A DNA stretch of 9,449 nt, taken from the NCBI GenBank assembly GCA_947253305.1, contig CAMXYZ010000037.1:1-9449 (forward strand). Reading direction: 5' to 3'. The translations under genes were made by a program, and so were the position numbers. The notes beneath the pieces were generated by a model. It worked only from the letters and a program-made list of their open reading frames with translations, did not search any database and was not told the origin of the DNA. The DNA is from an uncultured Helcococcus sp. (GTDB lineage: Bacteria; Bacillota; Clostridia; Tissierellales; Peptoniphilaceae). Positions 1-7,577 of this stretch are shown here, one piece after another. Numbering within the stretch: position 1 is the stretch's first letter; every line of letters starts with the position of its first letter.

Positions 1-146
1 GGTTTATCTTTAGCTATCAAATGAGATTGCCCTACAAAATCTTCTATTCTTTCAGGTCTCAATTTTGCAGCTAATGGCTTATTAGTATTTAATTGTTCTT
101 GCTTATTTATTTCAAAAAAATCTAAATTATTATTCATATTATTCAT
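1..146 (-). CDS. rarA: Replication-associated recombination protein A, N-terminal fragment (cut by window edge)
   Basis: Only the first 48 codons are present; the gene runs off the left edge. The peptide begins MNNMNNNLDFFEIN, and residues 23-48 contain PLAAKLRPERIEDFVGQSHL. This matches the N-terminus of the RarA/MgsA/WRNIP1 clamp-loader-like AAA+ ATPases, which typically read 'PLAxRMRPxxLxEFVGQxHLL' just before the Walker A region. RarA acts in the cytoplasm at stalled replication forks. The Walker A and B motifs would lie beyond the window, so the call rests on this N-terminal signature alone. Two in-frame ATGs (146 and 137) are possible and neither has a clear Shine-Dalgarno sequence. The 146 start is used here. 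A hairpin lies directly upstream, between this gene and nrdR. Other AAA+ clamp-loader relatives such as RuvB share parts of this pattern but fit less well. Confidence 0.82.
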   Translation of the reverse strand, partial: MNNMNNNLDFFEINKQEQLNTNKPLAAKLRPERIEDFVGQSHLIAKDK

Positions 147-188
147 TTCTAATAATAAATAAATGCCTTATTATAAACAAGGCATTTA
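147..188 (-). terminator. Hairpin between nrdR and rarA, possible intrinsic terminator
   Basis: Positions 160-169 and 179-188 form a perfect 10-bp inverted repeat (TAAATGCCTT / AAGGCATTTA) with a 9-nt loop. It starts 4 bp after the nrdR stop codon. On the minus strand the stem is followed by TTTATTATTAGAA and then the rarA ATG. The stem has only three G-C pairs and the following T tract is interrupted, so it would be a weak terminator. It could reduce read-through from ftsZ-nrdR into rarA, or act as a processing or RNA-stability structure. Function is inferred; the repeat itself is seen directly. Confidence 0.5.
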
Positions 189-192
189 AAGA

Positions 193-642
193 TTATTCTT
201 TTAAGTTTTCTATTTCTTCTGCAAAAGATTCAACATCTTTAAATTCTCTATAGACAGAAGCAAATCTTATATATGCAACTTTATCTATTTCTCGTAATTT
301 TTCCATAACCAGATCACCAATATAAGCGGAAGTAATTTCTCTTTGATTTAGATAATTAACTTCTCTCTCAATATCATCAACAGCACTTTCCAGTACTTCT
401 AATGGTATTGGTCTTTTTTCCGAAGATTTTATTAAACTATTAAGTATCTTAGATCTTTGGAATGCTTCTCTAGTATTATCTTTCTTAATTACTACAACAG
501 TCTGTTCTTCAACACTTTCATATGTTGTAAATCTTCTTTTACAGTTTAAGCATTCTCTTCTTCTCCTGACACTACGATTTTCATTTGTAGGTCTTGAGTC
601 AATTACTTTTGAATCTAAAAAGTTACAAAATGGACATTTCAT
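193..642 (-). CDS. nrdR: Transcriptional repressor NrdR (ribonucleotide reductase regulator)
   Basis: This 149-residue protein is full length for NrdR. An N-terminal zinc ribbon carries C3-P-F-C6 and C31-L-N-C34, with a basic patch (RRRR at 26-29) for DNA binding. An ATP-cone domain spans about residues 49-139, with the family block VAYIRFASVYREF at 122-134. NrdR senses ATP/dATP and represses ribonucleotide reductase genes by binding NrdR boxes. The start is supported by GAGGG six bases before ATG. The gene begins 16 bp after the ftsZ stop, so it is probably co-transcribed with ftsZ. A hairpin follows the stop codon. No NrdR box was recognised in the window, so its target genes appear to lie elsewhere. 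Confidence 0.97.
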   Translation of the reverse strand: MKCPFCNFLDSKVIDSRPTNENRSVRRRRECLNCKRRFTTYESVEEQTVVVIKKDNTREAFQRSKILNSLIKSSEKRPIPLEVLESAVDDIEREVNYLNQREITSAYIGDLVMEKLREIDKVAYIRFASVYREFKDVESFAEEIENLKE

Positions 643-658
643 AATTTACCCTCTATTC

Positions 659-1705
659 TTATCTTAAGAAATCTGGAATTACGAATCCTTGATCAGAATC
701 TCCACTTTGTCTTCTTGGAGTTTCTGTATTGAAGTTTGATCTTTGTTTTTTACTATCAAATCCTGTACCGATTACTGTAATCTTAATATCATCTTTTAGG
801 CTTTCATCTATTCCAGCACCAAAGATTATATTTGCATCGTCATCAACTTGATTTCTGATTAATTCTGATGCTTCATTAATTTCCATGATTCCTAATTCTG
901 ATGAAGTAATATTGATTAATACCGCTTTAGCTCCATCGATTGAAGTTTCTAGAATTGGAGATTTAATAGCCGCTTTAGCTGCTTCACTTGCTCTATTTTC
1001 ACCGGATGCATATCCAATACCCATATGAGCAACACCTTGTTCTTTCATTACAGATTCAACGTCTGCAAAGTCTAAGTTAATCATATTTGGTACTGCTATT
1101 AAATCAGAAATACCTTTTATACCATCTAATAATACTTTGTCAGCCATCTTGAAAGCTTCAACAATTGTTGTTCTCTTTTCAGCAACTTGTAATAATCTAT
1201 CATTTGGAACTACGATTAATGTATCAACTGCTTGTTTTAATTTTTCAATTCCAGCTTCAGCTTGAACTTGTCTACTTCTTCCTTCAAATATGAAAGGTTT
1301 TGTTACAACAGAAACTGTTAATATTCCTAAATCTTTAGCTGTTTGAGCAACTACTGGAGCAGCACCTGTACCTGTTCCTCCACCCATACCAGCGGTTACA
1401 AATACCATATCTGCGCCTTCTAAAATTTCTTCAATTTCTTTCTTGCTTTCTTCAGCTGCTTTTTCACCTACTTCTGGCTTTCCACCGGAACCTAATCCTC
1501 TTGTTAGTTTTTCACCAATTTGTAGTCTTTGATCTGTATCTATGGCATCTAAGATTTGCTTATCAGTATTAATCGCGATAAATTCTACTCCGCTTAAACC
1601 TGAGCTCTTCATTCTACTGATAGCATTGTTTCCACCGCCACCAACTCCGATAACTTTAATCTTAGCAAATCCTGTCTTGTTAATTTCCATATCAAAATTG
1701 CTCAT
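659..1705 (-). CDS. ftsZ: Cell division protein FtsZ
   Basis: This is the tubulin-like GTPase that polymerises into the Z ring and recruits the divisome at midcell. It has 348 residues, slightly short for the family. The N-terminal GTPase domain has IGVGGGGNNA at about 19-28 and the tubulin signature GGGTGTGAAP at 108-117. The T7 synergy loop is N210-L-D-F-A-D, with catalytic aspartates D212 and D215. The linker (about 318-340) is short, polar and presumably disordered. The conserved C-terminal peptide VIPDFLR (342-348) would bind a membrane tether such as SepF or FtsA. No ftsA or sepF is present in the window. The start is fixed by GGAGG five bases upstream of ATG. A 79-bp gap separates it from ftsW and holds its own promoter, so ftsZ can be expressed independently of the upstream wall genes. 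nrdR follows 16 bp later. Confidence 0.99.
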   Translation of the reverse strand: MSNFDMEINKTGFAKIKVIGVGGGGNNAISRMKSSGLSGVEFIAINTDKQILDAIDTDQRLQIGEKLTRGLGSGGKPEVGEKAAEESKKEIEEILEGADMVFVTAGMGGGTGTGAAPVVAQTAKDLGILTVSVVTKPFIFEGRSRQVQAEAGIEKLKQAVDTLIVVPNDRLLQVAEKRTTIVEAFKMADKVLLDGIKGISDLIAVPNMINLDFADVESVMKEQGVAHMGIGYASGENRASEAAKAAIKSPILETSIDGAKAVLINITSSELGIMEINEASELIRNQVDDDANIIFGAGIDESLKDDIKITVIGTGFDSKKQRSNFNTETPRRQSGDSDQGFVIPDFLR

Positions 1706-1760
1706 TCATTCCTCCAAAATTATTTTCTTTAATCTTTATATTATTAATCTGCTATTTAAC

Positions 1761-1790
1761 ATTATATCAGTATTTTACCATATATTACAA
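1761..1790 (-). promoter_or_regulatory. Probable housekeeping (sigma-A type) promoter for ftsZ-nrdR
   Basis: On the minus strand a consensus TATAAT (1766-1761) is preceded by TGA, giving the extended -10 TGATATAAT. A TTGTAA hexamer (1790-1785, four of six matches to TTGACA) lies 18 bp upstream. The -35 overlaps the ftsW stop codon. Transcription would start near 1754, leaving a leader of roughly 50 nt before the ftsZ ATG at 1705. The location in the only long gap between genes in the cluster supports the call. The spacer is one base longer than the ideal 17, which an extended -10 tolerates. There is no direct evidence of transcription. Confidence 0.7.
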
Positions 1791-3014
1791 TACTTTGCTT
1801 ATTTTTTTCTTCTTAATCTTTTCATAATAATTATTTTCTCTAGAAATATTAAGAACTACACCAAACATTATATAGAAAACTATTAATGAAGTACCGCCAT
1901 TTGAAATAAGTGGTAATGTAATACCAGTATTTGGTATTACGGATAGTGAAACTCCTATATTAATCATAGATTGTAGAAAATATAATATTCCTATACCAAA
2001 TGCCGTTAGCTTAGCAAATTTATTTTTAGATTTAATTCCTTCTCTAATAACTAATAATGTAATTGCAAAAATTATAAGTAAAATTACTAAAGAACCTATA
2101 AAACCAAATTCTTCTCCAACAACTGCAAATATCATATCGTTAATAACTTCAGTTGCTAAATATCCATGTTTATAAATTGATTTACCATAACCTACTCCAC
2201 TTAATCCACCTCTAGATACAGCAAATAATCCATTTAATACTTGCCAAGAAAAATCTTCATAATGCGCTTCCGGATTGAGAAATGCTGTAATCCTATTAAC
2301 TTGATACGGTCTCAAATTCTTAAACAATACAAAAGCAACTCCAGAACCTATTATTGCTACTGGAATAAAGAATTTAATCTTCAATCCACCAACTATATAA
2401 ATAGATATTAAAGTAAGTATGAGTACTAATGATGTTGATAAATCCGTTTGAAATAATATTAGAAAAAATGGAATAGCTATTAATGCACCTGTTGGTAAAA
2501 CAGACCTTAAGAAATTATCATTATTTTCTCTATTTACTATTAAAAGTTTTGAAAGTGCAAATATGGCCGCTAGTTTTGCAAAATCAGATGGCATAAATGT
2601 GAATCCGATTTTTATGGATCTTCTAGCACCATTTGTTAAAACGGATATTCCTGGAACATATACTAAAATCAATAGAAATATACTCAATAAATAAATATAG
2701 AAAGCATATTTTTGATATAGTCTATAATTTATCTTTGAAACAATTATCATTGCAACAATTCCTACAATTAAGTATACGCCTTGTCTGCTAAAATAATAAT
2801 ATCTACTTATTCCATATTTAATTGTAAGATATGAGCTGGCACTTAAAAGAATCAATAATCCCAATATTCCCATTAAAACAACAAGCGAAAAAAGCGTCTT
2901 ATTGTAAGCCGATTTAGAATATTCCGATTTAAATAAAAAATCTTTTATTTTATTTAATATATTCTTGTTTTCAATTTTACTTCTATGCCTATTTATATTT
3001 TGGCTTCTTTCCAT
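1785..3014 (-). CDS. ftsW: SEDS-family septal peptidoglycan glycosyltransferase FtsW (SpoVE-like)
   Basis: This is a polytopic membrane protein of 409 residues. A basic cytoplasmic N-terminus (1-38) is followed by about ten hydrophobic segments and a lysine-rich C-terminus. SEDS proteins polymerise lipid II into glycan strands with a partner class B PBP, here presumably the PASTA-PBP encoded in the same cluster. Family blocks seen are NGARRSIKIG (128-137) followed by MPSDFAKLA (141-149), RPYQVNRITAFLNPE (235-249), the large loop ending ATEVINDMIFAVVGEEFGF (287-304) with the presumed catalytic Asp293, and PNTGITLPLISNGGTSL (361-377). Two blocks differ from the usual PSE and SYGGSS forms. The start lies 2 bp after the murD stop, with AGGGA eight bases upstream, implying translational coupling. 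RodA or SpoVE are alternative family names; the dcw location and PBP neighbour favour the division enzyme. Confidence 0.93.
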   Translation of the reverse strand: MERSQNINRHRSKIENKNILNKIKDFLFKSEYSKSAYNKTLFSLVVLMGILGLLILLSASSYLTIKYGISRYYYFSRQGVYLIVGIVAMIIVSKINYRLYQKYAFYIYLLSIFLLILVYVPGISVLTNGARRSIKIGFTFMPSDFAKLAAIFALSKLLIVNRENNDNFLRSVLPTGALIAIPFFLILFQTDLSTSLVLILTLISIYIVGGLKIKFFIPVAIIGSGVAFVLFKNLRPYQVNRITAFLNPEAHYEDFSWQVLNGLFAVSRGGLSGVGYGKSIYKHGYLATEVINDMIFAVVGEEFGFIGSLVILLIIFAITLLVIREGIKSKNKFAKLTAFGIGILYFLQSMINIGVSLSVIPNTGITLPLISNGGTSLIVFYIMFGVVLNISRENNYYEKIKKKKISKVL

Positions 3015-3016
3015 TT

Positions 3017-4342
3017 CTATTCCCTAACTAATTTTTTAAAATGATTTCCTCGTTCTTCGAAGTTTTTGTACATATCCCATGAAGCAGAAGCAGGTGAAAA
3101 TAATACTGTATCTATATCTTTCATAGTTTTACTTAATTTTACCGCTTCTTCCAAATCATCTACTAATACAGTATTTATTTTAAACTTATCTGCTGATGAT
3201 TTTATTTTATCCCTGTTTTCTCCAAATAAAATTAATTTATTAATATTCGTATTGTCTCTAAACAATTCATCAAAGGTGGTTCCCTTATCATAGCCTCCAG
3301 CTATTAAAAGAACTCGATTATTAAATCCTTTTAATGCAACTTTTGTAGAATCTATATTTGTACCTTTTGAATCATTATAATATTTAACATTATTTATAAT
3401 ATCTACATATTCGATTCTATGTTCAATTGGATTAAATCTTTTAATCGCTTCAATTATAGTTTCATTTTCAATATTGAATTCTTTAATTGCGAGTAATGAA
3501 GCTAGTACATTGGCAATATTATGAATACCTACTAAATTTATATTACTATCTTCAATAATTCCTAAAGAATTAGAATTATAATAATATAGTTTATTGTCTT
3601 TATAATAGGCATCCGATTTTTCTTTCAATGAAAAGTATTCAATTCTCGCATTAGATTTTATTGTTTTTAGTTCATCGTCATCTTTATTTAAGATAAATAA
3701 ATCTGAATCTTTTAAATTCTTGAAAATATTAAATTTATCTTTCTTATAATTTTCGTAACTTCCGTGCCAATCAATATGGTCTTCACTAATATTTGTAATT
3801 ACTGAAATCATAGATCTAAATTCTTTGACTGAATGCAATTGAAAGCTAGAAGCTTCAATTATATAATAATCGTGATTATCCTTTAAAAGATCGTACAATA
3901 TGCCTTCACCAATATTTCCTGTCGCTTTAGCTTTTATACCTGCAAAATTTAAGATATGAGCAATTAATGAACTGGTTGTCGTTTTACCATTTGTACCAGT
4001 TACCGTAATAAATCTATCTCCTCCATATAATCTGTATGCGACTTCAAGATCCGATACAATTTCTAGATTATGTTTTTCAGCCTCAATTAAAAATTCATTA
4101 CTAGGTTTAATACCTGGACTTTTTAATACTAAATCATAATTGTCCCAGGCTATTTCCTTCATATTATTTATTATATTAAATTTATATGATTTTATTTCTT
4201 CAAAAAACTCTTCGCTTTGGTCTAAATTATTATCATAAATTGATACAAAATAACCAAGCTCAAGTAATGCCTTAATACTTGCTTTACCCGTAATTCCTAA
4301 ACCAAATACTATTATATTTTCCTTTTGACCATCTTTTTTCAT
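3017..4342 (-). CDS. murD: UDP-N-acetylmuramoyl-L-alanine--D-glutamate ligase MurD
   Basis: MurD is the cytoplasmic ATP-dependent Mur ligase that adds D-glutamate to UDP-MurNAc-L-Ala. The protein has 441 residues, a normal length. The N-terminal Rossmann-like domain has VFGLGITGKAS (12-22) and SPGIKP (75-80). The central ATPase domain has the P-loop GTNGKTT (116-122), EASSFQL (163-169), NISEDHIDWHGSYENY (184-199) and HNIANVLAS (274-282). The C-terminal domain has EHRIEYV (307-313), NDSKGTN (323-329), LIAGGYDKG (346-354) and SPASASWDMYKNFEERGNHF (416-435). The DHxDxH and SPASASWDxYxxFxxRG patterns are diagnostic of MurD rather than MurC, MurE or MurF. GAAGGAA precedes the ATG. It starts 19 bp after the mraY stop and ends 2 bp before ftsW. 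Nothing looks broken. Confidence 0.98.
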   Translation of the reverse strand: MKKDGQKENIIVFGLGITGKASIKALLELGYFVSIYDNNLDQSEEFFEEIKSYKFNIINNMKEIAWDNYDLVLKSPGIKPSNEFLIEAEKHNLEIVSDLEVAYRLYGGDRFITVTGTNGKTTTSSLIAHILNFAGIKAKATGNIGEGILYDLLKDNHDYYIIEASSFQLHSVKEFRSMISVITNISEDHIDWHGSYENYKKDKFNIFKNLKDSDLFILNKDDDELKTIKSNARIEYFSLKEKSDAYYKDNKLYYYNSNSLGIIEDSNINLVGIHNIANVLASLLAIKEFNIENETIIEAIKRFNPIEHRIEYVDIINNVKYYNDSKGTNIDSTKVALKGFNNRVLLIAGGYDKGTTFDELFRDNTNINKLILFGENRDKIKSSADKFKINTVLVDDLEEAVKLSKTMKDIDTVLFSPASASWDMYKNFEERGNHFKKLVRE

Positions 4343-4361
4343 AATTCCTTCTTTATTGAAA

Positions 4362-5312
4362 TTAAATAATATAAATTGTTATTAATGTTAATAGAATACT
4401 TACTATCATAAATGCTGATACAATCTTAGTTTCTTTGTATCCTTTTAATTCATAATGATGATGAATAGGTGACATTAAGAATATTCTCTTTCCACCTGTT
4501 TTTCTGAAATATACTCTTTGTATTACTACAGATAATGCTTCCACTAAATAAACTCCACCGATTATAGCATAATATAATGGTTTGTTTAGTGTAATTAACA
4601 TCGCAACTATTGCACCTCCAATAGCCATAGATCCAACATCCCCCATGAATATTGATGCCGGATAGGAATTAAACCACAAAAATCCTATCAATGCTCCAGC
4701 AAATATTAATGACGTCATAGCGACAGATGGATTATCCAATAATGCTATAAAATGTATTCCTAAAAATATTGGTATTGATACTGAAGATAATAATCCATCT
4801 AATCCATCAGTAAAATTAACCGCATTAACAGAGCCAACCATTATAAACATTAATATTGGTATTGCAAAAACACCTAAAGAAATTCTTAATTTAAATAATG
4901 GGGTTTCAAGTATTCCAATGTCTTCTTTTAATAAAAAATAAAATACTGTTATTAATACAAATGATGTAGCAAATTGTAAAATTAATTTTTGTCTTTCTGT
5001 AAGACCCATATTTTGCTTTTTAGCTATTTTTTTTAAATCATCCAATAAACCTATTGCTCCAAAAGAAAGAGTTGATAATAGTATAAATACTAAAGAAGCA
5101 TCGAATTTTACAAAAATCATAGAAAGTATAGTAAATACAATTATAAAAGCTATACCACCCATTGTTGGTGTACCAGCTTTTTTATAGTGTTCTTTATTAC
5201 CTTCTTCTCTAATTGGTTGTCCAAATTTTAATTTAATTAAAATATTTATTAGAACTTTTACCGAAACTAAACTTAATAATATCGATAAAATCATTATTAA
5301 TATACTATCCAT
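4362..5312 (-). CDS. mraY: Phospho-N-acetylmuramoyl-pentapeptide transferase MraY
   Basis: MraY moves phospho-MurNAc-pentapeptide from UDP onto undecaprenyl phosphate at the inner membrane face, making lipid I. The protein has 316 residues and about ten hydrophobic segments, typical of Gram-positive MraY. Seen motifs are KAGTPTMGG (45-53), the Asp pair DDLKK (91-95), NAVNFTDGLDGL (163-174), IFMGDVGS (221-228) with active-site Asp225, and MSPIHHHYELKG (280-291) with the triple histidine. The ATG overlaps the TAA stop of the upstream PBP gene by one base. An AAGGAG ribosome site with a 5-nt spacer lies inside the last codons of that gene, so translation is probably coupled. murD follows after 19 bp. 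The next step, MurG, is not encoded nearby. Confidence 0.98.
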   Translation of the reverse strand: MDSILIMILSILLSLVSVKVLINILIKLKFGQPIREEGNKEHYKKAGTPTMGGIAFIIVFTILSMIFVKFDASLVFILLSTLSFGAIGLLDDLKKIAKKQNMGLTERQKLILQFATSFVLITVFYFLLKEDIGILETPLFKLRISLGVFAIPILMFIMVGSVNAVNFTDGLDGLLSSVSIPIFLGIHFIALLDNPSVAMTSLIFAGALIGFLWFNSYPASIFMGDVGSMAIGGAIVAMLITLNKPLYYAIIGGVYLVEALSVVIQRVYFRKTGGKRIFLMSPIHHHYELKGYKETKIVSAFMIVSILLTLITIYII

Positions 5313-7564
5313 TAATTCTCCTTTGTCTTTAATACTATCTCTTCATTAATATTAATTATCTGTCCAGCTTCTATAGACTGTGATTCTATAATATTACCAT
5401 CTCCTTCGATAGTGTAATTTATGATATTTCTATTTAATAAATCCATTATAGAATTCTTATCTATACCTACAAAATTAGGAACTATCATTTCTTCTCGAAG
5501 TTTTACTTCAATACCTATTTTAGGATTAATCAAATTACCAGATTCTGGATATTGTGAATCTATAATTTGATACCTACTATAATTACCATTAATTATCAAT
5601 TTTAGTCCTTTTCCAGCTAATAACTCATTTGCTTCTTCAACTGTTAAATCCTTTAACTCCGGCACTTTAATTAATTCTTTATTATCTTCATCAATTTTCA
5701 CTTCAGAATTCCTTATTCTGGAAATTTCTTTAAAAATATTATTTGCTATATTTACACTAATATCTGAAGAATAATTTACCCCTATCGGTTCATCAAAATA
5801 TAAATATAAAGTATATTTCGGATTTTCTGCAGGATAAGAAGCAAATAAACTTGTTATCAATCCTTCTTTTTCTTTCTGTTTTGCAAATATTGATTCATTC
5901 TTATATTTTACAGTTGTACCAGTCTTTATCCCAATAGATAAATCGGAGTCTTGAATCACTTTATATTGTTGGCCTGATTCATTCATAAAATCATTTATTT
6001 CATCTGATGTAGCCTCTGAAACAGTTTTAGAAATATACTCTTCCTCATATTCATATATTAATTCTCCATTTTTATTATGTATAGATTTTAATAAATGAGG
6101 TTTATAATATTTTCCACCATTAACAATTGAATTATAAGCTGATATCAGTTGAATAGGTGTAGCATTAGCATAGTGTCCATAGCTTAGAGTACCAAATTCT
6201 ACATCTGATACATTTTCATCCTTGGGATAAAACCCTAATTGTTCTGCAGGTAAATCAATATTAGTTTTCTTTCCAAAATTAAATACTGAACTATAATTAA
6301 TAAAATCTTTTTTTCCAATATCTTGTACAAGCTGTACATATACAGGGTTTGAAGAATTAATAAATGCTTCTTTCAATTTTTGTGGTCCATGTGGATCCCA
6401 ATATCTCCAAGATTTTATTACTACACCAGGAACAATTTCATAAGTCCCTTTATCTTCATATACTTTGTTTTTTAAATAATTATGTGATTCTAATGCTACT
6501 GATGAACTTATAATCTTAAATGTTGAACCTGGATCATAAGTAGATTCAACATTATTATTTCTCCATCGACTTACTACATATTTTGAAATGTCATCTTCAT
6601 TAGTATTTTCTAAATAAATTTTATCAATTTCACTATTTAATGCTCTTGGATTATTTGCATCAAAATTAGGAATTGATTCCATAGCTAGTACTTCACCATT
6701 GTTCGGATTAGTAATTATACCTGAAGATTTGAAAGAATTATATTGATAAAAAGCTTCTTTCAATGAATTTGTTAATATTTTTTGCAAATCAAGATCTATA
6801 GTTGTAACTATATTATTTGCATCTTTAGTTTCTATATCCTTACTTTCAGTGTATGGAATTTCAGTTCCTTGAACAGCTTTAAAAAACTCTCGGTAACCTG
6901 ACTTTCCAGATAAAATATCATCATAATAGTATTCTAGCCCACTATTTGGAATTCCTCCCTCATCGATGAATCCAATAGTGCTTGATAGTATATCATTATT
7001 TGGATAGAATCTATCATCTGAATTTATAAATCTAATATATTTCAAATCAAGAGCTTCAATTTGTTTCTTTTGGGACTTACTTACAGCTCTATAGATATAT
7101 CCTTCTTTCTCTTCCTCTATTAATTTATAAATATTATTTTTATCTATATTAATAATTCTTGAAAGTTTTTCAATTTCTTCATCATTATATACAGGTAAAG
7201 ATGATAATTTTGTTATTCGTAATTTTTCTTTTTCATCTAATTTATTAAATTGTTCCTCATTTTGTCTGATTCTTTCAGCTTGCAAACTCTTTTCTTTATC
7301 TGTAACTGGTAATAAGTATAAGTTTTCAACTTCCCTACTAATTGCAATAGGTTTGTTATTTCTATCTAAAATATCTCCTCTTTGTGGAGATATAACTTTT
7401 CCGAATTTACTTACAGCATTACCTTTAATCTTGTAATCGTACACATCCAGAATTTGCAATTGAAATAGTCTAAAAATGTAATATATAATTAAAAAAGCTA
7501 AAAACAAAGTAATCATAAAGATTTTATTATTTGTTCTTAGCTTTGCTTTTTTATTTTTTTTCAT
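5312..7564 (-). CDS. ftsI: Class B penicillin-binding protein with two PASTA domains (FtsI/PBP2x/SpoVD type)
   Basis: This is the septal transpeptidase that crosslinks strands made by FtsW. With the start at 7564 it has 750 residues: a basic cytoplasmic tail, one membrane anchor (about 14-37), a dimerisation region opening with QRGDILDRN (61-69), and a transpeptidase domain. The three active-site motifs are intact: S347-T-F-K350 (nucleophile and base), S404-S-N406 and K547-T-G549. Two C-terminal PASTA repeats follow (about 632-690 and 691-748). An upstream ATG at 7633 would add 23 residues but lies inside ftsL and lacks a ribosome site. The ATG at 7564 sits 10 bp after the ftsL stop, with GGGG five bases upstream, and puts the basic stretch KKNKKAKLR at the N-terminus. 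The PASTA arrangement resembles PBP2x; SpoVD orthologues are usually described with one repeat. The two names cannot be separated by function here. Confidence 0.95.
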   Translation of the reverse strand: MKKNKKAKLRTNNKIFMITLFLAFLIIYYIFRLFQLQILDVYDYKIKGNAVSKFGKVISPQRGDILDRNNKPIAISREVENLYLLPVTDKEKSLQAERIRQNEEQFNKLDEKEKLRITKLSSLPVYNDEEIEKLSRIINIDKNNIYKLIEEEKEGYIYRAVSKSQKKQIEALDLKYIRFINSDDRFYPNNDILSSTIGFIDEGGIPNSGLEYYYDDILSGKSGYREFFKAVQGTEIPYTESKDIETKDANNIVTTIDLDLQKILTNSLKEAFYQYNSFKSSGIITNPNNGEVLAMESIPNFDANNPRALNSEIDKIYLENTNEDDISKYVVSRWRNNNVESTYDPGSTFKIISSSVALESHNYLKNKVYEDKGTYEIVPGVVIKSWRYWDPHGPQKLKEAFINSSNPVYVQLVQDIGKKDFINYSSVFNFGKKTNIDLPAEQLGFYPKDENVSDVEFGTLSYGHYANATPIQLISAYNSIVNGGKYYKPHLLKSIHNKNGELIYEYEEEYISKTVSEATSDEINDFMNESGQQYKVIQDSDLSIGIKTGTTVKYKNESIFAKQKEKEGLITSLFASYPAENPKYTLYLYFDEPIGVNYSSDISVNIANNIFKEISRIRNSEVKIDEDNKELIKVPELKDLTVEEANELLAGKGLKLIINGNYSRYQIIDSQYPESGNLINPKIGIEVKLREEMIVPNFVGIDKNSIMDLLNRNIINYTIEGDGNIIESQSIEAGQIININEEIVLKTKEN
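5313..5323 (-). promoter_or_regulatory. Coupled ribosome binding site of mraY inside the PBP gene end
   Basis: AAGGAG (5323-5318) lies five bases before the mraY ATG and encodes the penultimate codons of the PBP gene. The stop TAA and start ATG share one base (TAATG). Ribosomes finishing the PBP can reinitiate directly on mraY. Confidence 0.8.
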
Positions 7565-7577
7565 TTTCGCCCCATTA
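7565..7577 (-). promoter_or_regulatory. Start-deciding ribosome site of the PASTA-PBP gene
   Basis: The minus strand reads TAATGGGGCGAAA directly before the ATG at 7564. The first three bases are the ftsL stop codon. GGGG (7573-7570) is an imperfect Shine-Dalgarno with a 5-nt spacer. The alternative ATG at 7633 has only AATTCAGCAG upstream and no purine-rich site, so the shorter protein is favoured. Confidence 0.65.

Noticed and set aside
170..175. TATAAT as a confident rarA promoter
   Set aside because: No -35 hexamer is found at 16-19 bp, the extended TG is one base out of place, and such hexamers are frequent in DNA this AT-rich. It is kept only as part of a low-interest finding.
1542..1886. 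Plus-strand open frame of 114 codons opposite the 5' end of ftsZ and the end of ftsW
   Set aside because: It runs antisense to well-supported FtsZ and FtsW coding sequence, is a low-complexity hydrophobic translation of AT-rich DNA, and resembles no family.
3066..3293. Plus-strand open frame of 75 codons opposite the murD 3' end
   Set aside because: It lies within the conserved MurD C-terminal domain on the other strand and shows no family resemblance.
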